Assembly: GCF_003477885.1 (NCBI RefSeq)
Contig: NZ_QUEE01000007.1
Coordinates: forward strand, 186,001 to 250,000
DNA from: Lachnotalea sp. AF33-28
GTDB taxonomy: Bacteria > Bacillota > Clostridia > Lachnospirales > Lachnospiraceae
Direction of reading: 5' to 3'
Length of the DNA: 64,000 bases
The position numbers were made by a program, and so were the translations under genes. Below, in pieces: positions 16,769-25,305 of the stretch. Each line of letters opens with the position of its first letter. Position 1 is the stretch's first letter. The notes under the pieces are model-generated. The model ran no database searches. It was given only the letters and a program-made list of their open reading frames with translations, and had not been told where the DNA came from.

Positions 16769-19390
16769 ATGGCAAAATGGGTTTATTTATTTAAAGAGGG
16801 CAGCGCGGATATGCGCAATCTTCTTGGTGGCAAGGGAGCCAACCTGGCGGAGATGACAAACCTCGGTTTACCGATTCCCCAGGGCTTTACCGTTACAACA
16901 GAAGCTTGTACGGATTATTACAACAATGGAAAGGCTATATCCGATGAAATCCAGGGACAGATCTTTGATGCATTGGCAACATTAGAGGAACTCCAGGGAA
17001 AGAAATTCGGCGACACAGAGGATCCGTTACTGGTTTCCGTGCGTTCCGGTGCGAGAGCATCCATGCCCGGCATGATGGATACCATCTTAAATCTGGGTCT
17101 GAATGACGTAGCGGTAGAAGGCTTTGCAAAGAAGACCGGCAATCCGAGATTTGCATATGACTCCTACAGAAGATTTATCCAGATGTTCTCCGACGTTGTT
17201 ATGGAGATGAGCAAGACCTTCTTCGAAGGCATCCTGGATGAGATCAAAGAAGCGAAGGGTGCGAAGTATGATACGGACCTGACCGCTGAAGATCTGAAAG
17301 AAGTAATCGCAAGATATAAAGCCATTTATAAAGAAAAAATGGGCGAGGAGTTCCCGCAGGATCCCAAGGTACAGCTGATGGAAGCCGTAAAGGCTGTTTT
17401 CCGTTCCTGGGACAACCCCCGTGCCATCGTATACAGACGTATGAACGATATCCCGGGCGACTGGGGCACCGCTGTTAACGTTCAGGCCATGGTATTCGGC
17501 AATATGGGCAATACCTCCGGAACAGGCGTTGCGTTCACACGTAACCCTTCCACAGGCGAAAACGGCATCTACGGCGAATACCTGATCAACGCACAGGGCG
17601 AAGACGTGGTTGCCGGCATCCGTACTCCTCAGCCGATCACCAAACTGGCAGAGGACCTTCCGGAATGCTATGAAGAATTCATGAAGATCGCTCATAAACT
17701 GGAAGACCACTACAGAGACATGCAGGATATGGAGTTCACGATTCAGGAAGGCAAACTGTACTTCCTGCAGACACGTAACGGCAAGAGAACAGCTCCGGCT
17801 GCGATCAAGATTGCCTGCGATCTGGTGGACGAAGGCAAGATCACACCGGAGGAGGCTGTATGCAGAATCGAAGCCAAATCCCTGGATCAGCTGCTGCATC
17901 CCACCTTTGATCCCGCCGCTCTCAAGGCCGGCGAAGTGATCGGTTCCGCTCTGCCCGCTTCTCCGGGAGCTGCAGCAGGTAAGGTATACTTTACCGCTGA
18001 CGAAGCGAAGGCTGCTCATGAAGCAGGCAACAGAGTTGTGCTGGTACGTCTGGAGACCTCTCCGGAAGATATCGAAGGCATGCATGCTGCAGAAGGCATC
18101 CTGACCGTGCGCGGCGGTATGACAAGCCATGCTGCAGTAGTTGCCCGCGGTATGGGAACTGCTTGTGTATCCGGATGCGGTGAAATCAAGGTGCATGAAG
18201 AAGAGAAGTATTTCGAACTGGGCGGACATACGATCAAGGAAGGCGATTATATCTCCCTGGACGGTTCCACCGGCAAGATCTACTTAGGCGATATCAAGAC
18301 CGTGGAAGCTTCCGTAGGCGGAGACTTCGGCAGAATTATGGCATGGGCTGACCAGTTCAGAACCCTGCATGTAAGAACAAACGCGGACACTCCTGCGGAT
18401 ACAAAGAACGCTGTGAAGCTGGGGGCGGAAGGCATCGGCCTGTGCCGTACTGAGCATATGTTCTTCGATCCGGAAAGAATCCCGAAGATCCGCAAGATGA
18501 TCCTTTCCGATACCGTAGAGGCGAGAGAAGAGGCGTTAAACGAGCTGATTCCTTTCCAGAAAGGCGACTTCAAGGCTATGTACGAGGCGCTGGAAGGCCG
18601 TCCGATGACCGTTCGTTACCTGGATCCGCCGCTGCATGAGTTCGTGCCCACCGATCCGGAGGACATCAAGGCTCTGGCAGAGGATATGGGACTGACACCC
18701 GAGCAGGTGAAGGCAAAATGCGACGAGCTGCATGAGTTCAACCCGATGATGGGCCACAGAGGATGCCGTCTGGCAGTGACCTATCCGGAAATCGCCAAGA
18801 TGCAGACAAGAGCGGTTATGGAAGCTGCCATCGAGGTGAAGGAAGAGAAGGGCTACGATATCGTGCCTGAAATCATGATCCCTCTGGTAGGCGAGAAGAA
18901 AGAGCTGAAATTTGTCAAAGACATCGTGGTTGAGACAGCCGAGCAGGTGAAGAAAGAGAAAGGCTCCGATATCCAGTACCATATCGGTACAATGATCGAG
19001 ATCCCGAGAGCTGCTCTGACCGCTGATGCGATCGCTGAGGAAGCGGAGTTCTTCTCCTTCGGTACCAACGACCTGACACAGATGACCTTCGGCTTCTCCC
19101 GTGACGATGCGGGCAAGTTCCTGGATTCTTACTACAAGGCTAAGATCTACGAGTCAGATCCTTTTGCAAGGCTGGATCAGACAGGCGTAGGACAGCTGGT
19201 ACAGATGGCGGCGGAAAAAGGCCGTAAGACCAGACCTGACATCAAGCTTGGCATCTGCGGCGAGCACGGCGGAGATCCTTCTTCCATCGAGTTCTGCCAT
19301 AAGGTAGGATTAAACTATGTATCCTGCTCACCTTACCGTGTGCCGATCGCAAGACTGGCAGCGGCTCAGGCGGCACTCAATAATAAGTAG
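16769..19390 (+). CDS. ppdK: Pyruvate, phosphate dikinase
   Basis: 873 residues, interconverting pyruvate + ATP + Pi with PEP + AMP + PPi. The N-terminal ATP-grasp domain (about 1-340) begins FKEGSADMRNLLGGKGANLA. The swivelling phosphohistidine domain has GGMTSHAAVVARGMG with the catalytic His at 454. The C-terminal PEP/pyruvate TIM barrel (about 530-873) contains GLCRTEHMFF and FSFGTNDLTQMTFGFSRDD. Length and His position match the well-studied Clostridium symbiosum enzyme almost exactly. A promoter, stable leader hairpins and AGGAGG indicate high expression, as expected where PPDK replaces or assists pyruvate kinase. Confidence 0.97.
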   Translation: MAKWVYLFKEGSADMRNLLGGKGANLAEMTNLGLPIPQGFTVTTEACTDYYNNGKAISDEIQGQIFDALATLEELQGKKFGDTEDPLLVSVRSGARASMPGMMDTILNLGLNDVAVEGFAKKTGNPRFAYDSYRRFIQMFSDVVMEMSKTFFEGILDEIKEAKGAKYDTDLTAEDLKEVIARYKAIYKEKMGEEFPQDPKVQLMEAVKAVFRSWDNPRAIVYRRMNDIPGDWGTAVNVQAMVFGNMGNTSGTGVAFTRNPSTGENGIYGEYLINAQGEDVVAGIRTPQPITKLAEDLPECYEEFMKIAHKLEDHYRDMQDMEFTIQEGKLYFLQTRNGKRTAPAAIKIACDLVDEGKITPEEAVCRIEAKSLDQLLHPTFDPAALKAGEVIGSALPASPGAAAGKVYFTADEAKAAHEAGNRVVLVRLETSPEDIEGMHAAEGILTVRGGMTSHAAVVARGMGTACVSGCGEIKVHEEEKYFELGGHTIKEGDYISLDGSTGKIYLGDIKTVEASVGGDFGRIMAWADQFRTLHVRTNADTPADTKNAVKLGAEGIGLCRTEHMFFDPERIPKIRKMILSDTVEAREEALNELIPFQKGDFKAMYEALEGRPMTVRYLDPPLHEFVPTDPEDIKALAEDMGLTPEQVKAKCDELHEFNPMMGHRGCRLAVTYPEIAKMQTRAVMEAAIEVKEEKGYDIVPEIMIPLVGEKKELKFVKDIVVETAEQVKKEKGSDIQYHIGTMIEIPRAALTADAIAEEAEFFSFGTNDLTQMTFGFSRDDAGKFLDSYYKAKIYESDPFARLDQTGVGQLVQMAAEKGRKTRPDIKLGICGEHGGDPSSIEFCHKVGLNYVSCSPYRVPIARLAAAQAALNNK

Positions 19391-19409
19391 GCGAAAGCCG
19401 TTTTGAAGT

Positions 19410-19463
19410 ATAAGGGGCTGCCGCACCTATGATTTTTCAATCACTGGTGCGACAGCCCCTTAT
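19410..19463 (+). terminator. Terminator after ppdK
   Basis: ATAAGGGGCTGCCGCACC pairs with GGTGCGACAGCCCCTTAT (a few mismatches), then TTTAAAAT. Confidence 0.75.
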
Positions 19464-19472
19464 TTAAAATGG

Positions 19473-19501
19473 TTGACCTGATTGTATTATATAGGTATAA
19501 T
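19473..19501 (+). promoter_or_regulatory. Promoter of the toxin-antitoxin pair
   Basis: TTGACC, 17-base spacer, TATAAT: near-consensus, 45 bases before the antitoxin ATG. Confidence 0.8.
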
Positions 19502-19545
19502 ATGTACAGAATACTACTATCCAAACTTGTGAAGGAGGTATCATT

Positions 19546-19833
19546 ATGAATATTCGTCCATCCGCAGCAATCCGTCAGAACTATAATGAGATTGCTGATT
19601 TGTGCAGAAAGACCGAAGAACCGATTTTCCTTACCAAGAATGGTGAGGGGGATTTGGTCGTTATGGACATTGGAACTTACAACCGCAGGGAAAAAATGCT
19701 GAAGCTCCGTGAAGAACTGCTTGCCGTCGAGGAGGACAGGATGCGTGGAAGCAAAGGCTACTCTGTTGATGAAGTTACTGCGATGATGCGTAGTGCGATC
19801 AAGGGGGCGGCAGGTTGTGGAACAGCAGAATAA
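19546..19833 (+). CDS. Antitoxin, Phd/YefM family
   Basis: 95 residues. MNIRPSAAIRQNYNEIADLC and PIFLTKNGEGDLVVMDIGTYN match the N-terminal DNA-binding and dimerisation fold of Phd/YefM antitoxins. The C-terminal 40 residues are charged and likely disordered until they wrap the toxin. GAAGGAGG lies 8 bases before the ATG. Its 3' end overlaps the toxin gene by 17 bases. It should neutralise the downstream RelE/ParE-like toxin and repress the strong promoter at 19473-19501. Confidence 0.85.
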   Translation: MNIRPSAAIRQNYNEIADLCRKTEEPIFLTKNGEGDLVVMDIGTYNRREKMLKLREELLAVEEDRMRGSKGYSVDEVTAMMRSAIKGAAGCGTAE

Positions 19834-20134
19834 ATACCGTGTGATTGTATCGGAACGGGCAGCACAGATGCTCGTTTCACATGCCGCATTTCTGGCACAG
19901 GTTAGCACAGAAGCGGCGGAACGGCTGACAGCGGAGTTTGAAAAGACTGCAAATTCATTGGGGCTGATGCCACAAAGGTGCCCATGGCTCACAGGGGACT
20001 ATATTCCCAGAAATGCCTACCGTTTTATTCTGTTCGAAAAACGATACATGATAATCTTTCAGATAGCAGATGATATAGTCTATGCCGATTATGTGGTGGA
20101 TTGCAGACAGGATTATAGTTGGCTCATTCGATAA
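19817..20134 (+). CDS. RelE/ParE-family toxin
   Basis: About 105 residues. The start is probably the GTG at 19817 (VEQQNKYRVIVSERA) with GGGGGCGGCAGG upstream; a GTG at 19793 is an alternative. The pattern KYRVIVSERAAQMLVSHAAFL and the C-terminal YRFILFEKRYMIIFQI and DIVYADYVVDCRQDY fit the RelE/ParE fold, which acts by mRNA cleavage at the ribosome or by gyrase inhibition. Which of the two cannot be told. It pairs with the overlapping antitoxin gene and is closed by two terminators. Confidence 0.85.
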   Translation: MEQQNKYRVIVSERAAQMLVSHAAFLAQVSTEAAERLTAEFEKTANSLGLMPQRCPWLTGDYIPRNAYRFILFEKRYMIIFQIADDIVYADYVVDCRQDYSWLIR

Positions 20135-20152
20135 CAATAAAACAACAAAGAG

Positions 20153-20220
20153 AAAAAAGCGGCGAAAGCCGCTCTTTCGGACTAAAGAAAAAGTCCCGGG
20201 CATCTTCCGGGACTTTTTTT
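20153..20220 (+). terminator. Tandem terminators after the toxin gene
   Basis: First hairpin AGCGGC-GAAA-GCCGCT followed by CTTTC. The second, stronger, is AAAAAGTCCCGG/CCGGGACTTTTT at 20188-20218 with a run of T. Confidence 0.85.
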
Positions 20221-20362
20221 GTACAATAAGGTGCGCCCAGAAATACGACTTATTGAACATACAGCAAACATATGCACGGTTTAAGAATAACCGACTCAAT
20301 TTTCAGGATACTAATAGGGATGACAAACTATAACGGTATTTTATATGGAAATGGAGGATCTC

Positions 20363-20896
20363 ATGCAAGAAGAAATGATAGAACAGCTCAATCGGCAGAT
20401 CAATCTGGAATTCTTTTCCGCCTATTTTTACCTGGATGTGGCCAATTACTACACTGCAGAAAACCTGGACGGCTTTGCCAATTGGTTTTCCATACAGGAG
20501 AGGGAGGAAAGGGACCACGCATTTTTCTTTATCCGCTATCTGCAGGATAACGACTGTGAGGTGAGGCTTAGCGAGATCGCGGCGCCGCACAGGCAGTACG
20601 CGGGATTTGAGGAACCCTTAAAGTTAGCATACAGCCACGAAAAGACGGTCACACAGCGCATACACGATCTGTATGATCTGGCGTTTACACAGAAGGACTT
20701 CCGCACCATGCAGTTTCTGGACTGGTTTATCAGGGAACAGGGAGAGGAAGAGAAAAGTGTGAAAACCATAGGAGATAAATACACCCTGTTTGTGAACGAC
20801 CAGAAAAGCCTGTATATGCTGGACGGCGAGCTTAAGACCAGGGTATACACTCCGGCGGCACCGGCAGACGGCACCGCGCCGGCAGCGCTTGCCTGA
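20363..20896 (+). CDS. Ferritin (non-haem iron storage)
   Basis: 177 residues. A four-helix bundle with ferroxidase-centre residues in EFFSAYFYLD, EREERDHAFFF and the C-terminal FIREQGEEEKSV. It resembles bacterial ferritin FtnA-type proteins. It stores iron as a ferric core and limits Fenton chemistry. The ATG at 20363, five bases after ATGGAGG, is preferred over in-frame ATGs at 20345 and 20351. The tail after about 160 (YTPAAPADGTAPAALA) is an unusual Ala/Pro-rich extension. The next gene starts 86 bases on. Confidence 0.9.
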   Translation: MQEEMIEQLNRQINLEFFSAYFYLDVANYYTAENLDGFANWFSIQEREERDHAFFFIRYLQDNDCEVRLSEIAAPHRQYAGFEEPLKLAYSHEKTVTQRIHDLYDLAFTQKDFRTMQFLDWFIREQGEEEKSVKTIGDKYTLFVNDQKSLYMLDGELKTRVYTPAAPADGTAPAALA

Positions 20897-20982
20897 CGGA
20901 TTATGCGGCACGCCCTGTGCCACAGGCAGCGGACCCGCATCAGATCGACAGTACAGAGAACAAAAAAGAAATGAGGGATGTT

Positions 20983-22074
20983 ATGAGTCAGATCAGACTG
21001 CCGGAAACAAATGAAAACGGATACTATGAGATCCGTCTGGAGAGCATCGGAGGGCTGGGCGCCAACCTCTGCGGAAAGCTTCTGGGAGAACTGGGCGCCG
21101 TATATCTGGGGCTGAATTCAGCCAGCTTTTCCAGCTACGGATCCGAGAAGAGAGGATCACCGGTCAAAGCATTTATCCGCTGGTGCGGGGAGGATGAGGA
21201 GATCCGCATCAACAGCCCTGTGGAAAATCCGCATATACTGGGGCTGTTCCATGAAGCCATGGCCGGAAAACAGCCGGTCATGGCGGGCGTTACTGAATAT
21301 ACAAAGGTGATTGTCAATACGGACAGCACGCCGGATGAGATGCGGGAGAAGCTGAAGCTTCACGCCGGAGAGCTCTACTGCGTGGATGCTTTGAAGATCG
21401 CCATGGAAGCAAAAAGCAGGATCAATATGGTCATGCTCGGAGCCATTGCGAAAGCCTCAGGTTTCATCCCGATGGAGGCAATCGAGCAGATTATCAGAGA
21501 TACGGTGGGAAAGAAATATCCTCAACTGTTGGAGTGCAATCTGCTGGGTGCCAGGTTAGGATACGAGAGCGCTTGGGGAAAGGCGTACCGGGATGACGGA
21601 AAATATGAAGCGGTGCCTTATGAGGAAACAAAGAACCGATGGGGATATGAAAATGCGCCCATAGGAGGCGTAAATCCCCGCTTTGGAAGCACGGTGTCCA
21701 ATGACCTTTCCGCGTCCAGAGAAGGTTATATCCCGCTCTTTATTCAGGAGCGTTGTATTAACTGCGGTCTGTGCGACACCACCTGCCCTGATATGGTGTT
21801 TCAGTTTAAACCCGGGGAGTATAAAGGCAAAGCAGCCATGGTAAATGCCGGCCTGGATTATCACCATTGCAAGGGCTGCCTGCGCTGTGTGGAAGTGTGT
21901 CCAACCAACGCGCTGGTGGCAGGACTTGAGAGGGAACATCCGGATAAACAGTGGTTTGTCCGCAATAAGGATCTGATCGTAGACCGGCTGGAATTTGAGG
22001 ATGCGGGCGCTAATTCATGGGTGACCAGCGAATCCTATCTGGACGAACGCAGAATTGAAGGAGGGGTGGTATGA
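20983..22074 (+). CDS. 2-oxoacid:ferredoxin oxidoreductase, fused gamma and ferredoxin (delta) subunits
   Basis: 363 residues. The N-terminal 180 residues match the gamma subunit (GGLGANLCGKLLGELGA, SASFSSYGSEKRGSPV). The C-terminal part holds two 4Fe-4S motifs, CINCGLCDTTCPD and CKGCLRCVEVCP. It passes electrons from the TPP subunit to ferredoxin. The ATG at 20983 after GAGGGA is preferred over upstream in-frame ATGs. Its stop overlaps the start of the alpha/beta gene by four bases, so the two are coupled. Substrate is uncertain, with pyruvate-type or branched-chain 2-oxoacids both possible. Confidence 0.88.
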   Translation: MSQIRLPETNENGYYEIRLESIGGLGANLCGKLLGELGAVYLGLNSASFSSYGSEKRGSPVKAFIRWCGEDEEIRINSPVENPHILGLFHEAMAGKQPVMAGVTEYTKVIVNTDSTPDEMREKLKLHAGELYCVDALKIAMEAKSRINMVMLGAIAKASGFIPMEAIEQIIRDTVGKKYPQLLECNLLGARLGYESAWGKAYRDDGKYEAVPYEETKNRWGYENAPIGGVNPRFGSTVSNDLSASREGYIPLFIQERCINCGLCDTTCPDMVFQFKPGEYKGKAAMVNAGLDYHHCKGCLRCVEVCPTNALVAGLEREHPDKQWFVRNKDLIVDRLEFEDAGANSWVTSESYLDERRIEGGVV

Positions 22075-24299
22075 TGAAAGAACAGAAGGTGCTGTTTGAG
22101 AGCGGTAATGAGCTGGCGGCTTATGCTGCCAAACAGATCAATTATCATGTGATGGGATATTATCCGATCACTCCGTCCACACAGATCGCCGAATCTCTGG
22201 ATGCAATGAAGGCGGAGGGCAGACATGATATCTCCCTGATCGCCGCAGAGGGAGAACACAGCGCGGCCGGCATCTGCTACGGGGCCTCTGCGGGGGGCGG
22301 ACGTGTATTTAATGCTACCAGCGCCAACGGGCTTTTGTACGCCCTGGAACAGCTGCCGGTGCAGTCAGGAACCAGATTCCCGATGGTATTGAATGTGGCC
22401 TGCCGCACGGTATCGGGGCCGCTGTCTATAAAAGGCGATCACAGCGATATCATGTATACGCTGAATACAGGATGGATCATCCTGTTTGCCGATACGCCCC
22501 AGGCTGTTTATGACATGAATATCTGTGCGCTCAAGATCGCGGAGGCGGTAAAGCTGCCGGTTATTGTAGCTTTTGACGGATTTTTCACCAGCCATCAGAA
22601 ACGCCGCTGCCAGGTGTTTGCACAGGATGAGGATGTGAGAGAATTCCTGGGCTCCTATGACGCCGAATACAGCGCACTGGATCTGGAGCATCCGGTTACG
22701 ATAGGCTCCTATATGAACGAACCGGATCTGCTGAATAACAAATATCAGCTGCATCTGGCGATGGAGCAGGCGAAACAGGAAATACCGAAGGTGTTCAACG
22801 AATATGCGGCTATTTCAGGACGGTCCATCCATGAGGCGGAGGGATACCGGAATGAGGATGCCGAGATCCTGCTATTTGTGCTGGGATCAAGCTTTCACAC
22901 GGCTAAAGCCGCTGCGGACAGGATGCGGGAGCGCGGGGTGAAGGCCGGTGTGATTACCTCCCATTTGCTGCGGCCGTTTCCCAAAGAGGCTCTGTATGCC
23001 CTCTGCGCCAATGCTAAGACAATCATGGCCGCGGACCGGCAGGACAGCTACGGAGCCGGAGGCGGCAATATGACGCTGGAGCTGAAAGCCATGCTCCAGG
23101 AGCACGGAAACACCAGCCGCGTATTAAGCCGTATCTACGGCCTGGGCGGACGCGATTTCTATGTGGATGAAGCGGTGGAGATGCTGGAGGAATGTCTGAA
23201 AAAAGACAGCAGCACATTTGATTATTTCGGCATCTATCCGGGGGATTCCTCCCTGGAGATACAGCAGTATTTTGCACCAGTCAGTGAGGAGAAATCTTCG
23301 CCCGGGTTGACAACGGCTGCGGTGGATCCGTCGGGCAGAGCTGTTGTAAAGGGCGGCAGAGTCAATGAAACCACGGCCATGCCCAAGCGACTTGCGCCGG
23401 GCCACGGTGCCTGCCCGGGCTGCGGGATACCGGTCAATGTCAATCTGCTTCTTAGAGGCATTGAGGGAAATGTGGTGCTGCTGTTTCAGACCGGCTGCGG
23501 CATGGTGGTCACCACGGGATATCCCAAGACCGCCTTTAAGGTGCCTTACGTGCATAACCTGTTTCAGAACGGGGCCGCAACGCTTGCCGGATTGGTGGAG
23601 ATGTGCGCCCAGCGACAGAAGCGCGGTGAATTGGCGGAAGGGGATATCACCTTCATCATGGTCAGCGGGGACGGCGGCATGGATATCGGCATGGGCTCTG
23701 CTATCGGGACGGCATTGCGCAACAACCATCTGATTCTGCTGGAGTATGACAACGGCGGCTATATGAATACCGGTTATCAGCTCTCCTATTCCACCCCTAT
23801 GGGTGCTAAAAGCTCCACCTCGCATGTGGGTGAGAATCAGTACGGAAAGCAGTTCTTTCATAAGGATACGCCGCAGATCATGGCTGCGACCAACATCCCC
23901 TATGTGGCTACAGTGGCGGAATCCAATCCCACGGATTTTATTAAAAAAGCCGCAAAAGCGAAAGCATATGCAAAGCAGTCAGGTATGGCCTATCTGAAAG
24001 CGCTGTCAGCCTGCCCGCTCAACTGGGGCGATAAACCCAACAAAGAGCGCGGCGTGATCGGGGCGGCGGTGGACTGCTGCTATTTTCCTCTTTACGAAGT
24101 CGAAAACGGCATAACCACTATAAGCTATGATCCGGAGGCCAGAAACAAAAAGATTCCTGTGGCGGACTGGTTTGCGCTGATGGGAAGGACAAAGCATATG
24201 ACAAAGGATGCTTACCGGGACATTATGGAAGCGATCCAGGAGGAAACGGACAGGCGGTGGGCGAGGCTGAAAGCGAGGGCGAAGGACCCGCTGCTGTAA
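22071..24299 (+). CDS. 2-oxoacid:ferredoxin oxidoreductase, fused alpha and beta subunits
   Basis: 742 residues. The alpha part (about 1-385) has GYYPITPSTQIAESLD and SGPLSIKGDHSDIM, similar to the substrate loop of pyruvate:ferredoxin oxidoreductases. The beta part (about 440-742) has GHGACPGCGIPVNVN, a TPP-binding GDGGMDIGMG with following N-containing loop, and YMNTGYQLSYSTPMGA. Together with the upstream gene it forms a two-polypeptide enzyme rather than four separate subunits or the single-chain PFOR. It decarboxylates a 2-oxoacid to acyl-CoA with reduction of ferredoxin. Confidence 0.88.
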   Translation: MMKEQKVLFESGNELAAYAAKQINYHVMGYYPITPSTQIAESLDAMKAEGRHDISLIAAEGEHSAAGICYGASAGGGRVFNATSANGLLYALEQLPVQSGTRFPMVLNVACRTVSGPLSIKGDHSDIMYTLNTGWIILFADTPQAVYDMNICALKIAEAVKLPVIVAFDGFFTSHQKRRCQVFAQDEDVREFLGSYDAEYSALDLEHPVTIGSYMNEPDLLNNKYQLHLAMEQAKQEIPKVFNEYAAISGRSIHEAEGYRNEDAEILLFVLGSSFHTAKAAADRMRERGVKAGVITSHLLRPFPKEALYALCANAKTIMAADRQDSYGAGGGNMTLELKAMLQEHGNTSRVLSRIYGLGGRDFYVDEAVEMLEECLKKDSSTFDYFGIYPGDSSLEIQQYFAPVSEEKSSPGLTTAAVDPSGRAVVKGGRVNETTAMPKRLAPGHGACPGCGIPVNVNLLLRGIEGNVVLLFQTGCGMVVTTGYPKTAFKVPYVHNLFQNGAATLAGLVEMCAQRQKRGELAEGDITFIMVSGDGGMDIGMGSAIGTALRNNHLILLEYDNGGYMNTGYQLSYSTPMGAKSSTSHVGENQYGKQFFHKDTPQIMAATNIPYVATVAESNPTDFIKKAAKAKAYAKQSGMAYLKALSACPLNWGDKPNKERGVIGAAVDCCYFPLYEVENGITTISYDPEARNKKIPVADWFALMGRTKHMTKDAYRDIMEAIQEETDRRWARLKARAKDPLL

Positions 24300-24521
24300 A
24301 TAGAACTTTCAATGTTACTATTCGCTGCTTTATCAGCAGACGTTAATAGTAATCTTTCAACCCCACCAATTACTGTGAAATTGGACATTCACAAAAAACA
24401 GTATTTATGCTATAATCGTTTTGAAAAACGGTTATTATTCAACGGGATCCCTATGAGGATTCTGCATTGGCACCTGCTGTTTTATCAGCAGCTGTACAGT
24501 TATTGAAATGATTCATAGTTT
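24300..24521. other. Gene-free stretch with small hairpins
   Basis: No gene I can support; a 64-codon open frame lacks a recognisable product. It contains TTACTATT/AATAGTAA (about 24314-24351) and CTGCTG/CAGCAG (about 24475-24491) hairpins, and the promoter at 24388-24416. Confidence 0.4.
24388..24416 (+). promoter_or_regulatory. Possible promoter of the exopolysaccharide operon leader
   Basis: TTCACA, 17-base spacer, TATAAT. It lies about 510 bases before the first operon gene, upstream of the palindrome-ended element, the repeat-containing leader ORF and the terminator. A promoter nearer the leader ORF is also possible, but none as good is visible. Confidence 0.5.
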
Positions 24522-24670
24522 TGTAACAGTTCAAATGGCGGAAAAATTGGTGTAAGGGCAGACGTTTAGCTTGCTTATAAGCCTGCTTGCGCACCAGTTT
24601 TTACACCGGATGGACGTCACATTTTTACCGGTTTTTTCTGTCAAGAATGTGCGCCGTCTGAACTGTTACA
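24522..24670. repeat. 149-bp element with 12-bp perfect terminal inverted repeats
   Basis: TGTAACAGTTCA at 24522-24533 is the exact reverse complement of 24659-24670. The stem continues after three unpaired bases with GGCG/CGCC. Inside are GGTGTAA/TTACACC and CACATT/AATGTG pairings. It has no coding capacity. It could be a MITE-like element or a structured RNA leader. Confidence 0.6.
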
Positions 24671-24708
24671 TTATTTTATAAAATTTTTTAAAAGAAGGTT
24701 GCAATCAG

Positions 24709-24840
<132 letters not shown>

Positions 24841-24855
<15 letters not shown>

Positions 24856-24897
24856 GGACAGAATGGATTCTGTCCTTAATGGTGTTTTTTTATTTTT
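24841..24897 (+). terminator. Strong intrinsic terminator in the operon leader
   Basis: 24841-24863 pairs perfectly with 24868-24890 (23 bp including six terminal A-T pairs) around a TGGA loop, followed by more T. It stands between the repeat-containing leader ORF and the first operon gene, so transcripts started upstream must pass it. Without translation it should stop most transcription. Confidence 0.92.
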
Positions 24898-24924
24898 AAC
24901 ATCCGAAGAGGGAGGTTTGAAAAG

Positions 24925-25305
24925 ATGAGTTTGTTTTTACAAATCGTGGCGGTTTTGATATGTTTCGGTATGTTTTTTGGCCTTTTCCATGAAATGAAAA
25001 AGAAAAGACTGTCAGAAAGCAGCGCCTTGCTGTGGCTGCTGGGTGTGATCGGATTGCTCGTCCTGTCCTGTTTTCCGGGCATACTCAACTGGGTTGCGGG
25101 ACTTCTGGGAATATGGTGGGCGCCGGCAGCGCTGATTTTCTTTGCGCTGGTGGTCATTATACTGATCATTTTTTTTCATACCATATCGATTTCGCAGTTG
25201 GAGTCCCAGGTGCTTGAATTATCGATGCAGGTAGCGCTGCTGAAAGATCAGAATGAAGAAATGAGTCATAAGCTGACGGACATGAATAAAGGGGAAACAG
25301 CATGA
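24925..25305 (+). CDS. DUF2304 small membrane protein
   Basis: 126 residues with three hydrophobic segments (about 3-20, 33-58, 62-88) and a C-terminal coiled coil (SQLESQVLELSMQVALLKDQ). This matches DUF2304 proteins, which are commonly encoded beside polyprenyl-phosphate-sugar GT2 synthases; such a GT2 lies four genes on. GGAGG precedes the ATG. It is the first gene of the operon and overlaps the next by four bases (ATGA). It probably assists membrane-linked sugar transfer, an inference from neighbours. Confidence 0.8.
   Translation: MSLFLQIVAVLICFGMFFGLFHEMKKKRLSESSALLWLLGVIGLLVLSCFPGILNWVAGLLGIWWAPAALIFFALVVIILIIFFHTISISQLESQVLELSMQVALLKDQNEEMSHKLTDMNKGETA

Noticed and set aside
17087..18229. 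Long minus-strand open frame (380 codons) opposite ppdK
   Set aside because: It is a shadow of the codon bias of ppdK; no family motif and no ribosome site.
24312..24506. 64-codon open frame after the oxidoreductase gene
   Set aside because: No ribosome site or recognisable product, and it contains a good promoter within it.
24522..24670. c-di-GMP riboswitch in the exopolysaccharide leader
   Set aside because: I looked for the conserved c-di-GMP-I and -II cores and do not see them; the structure is mainly a palindrome.
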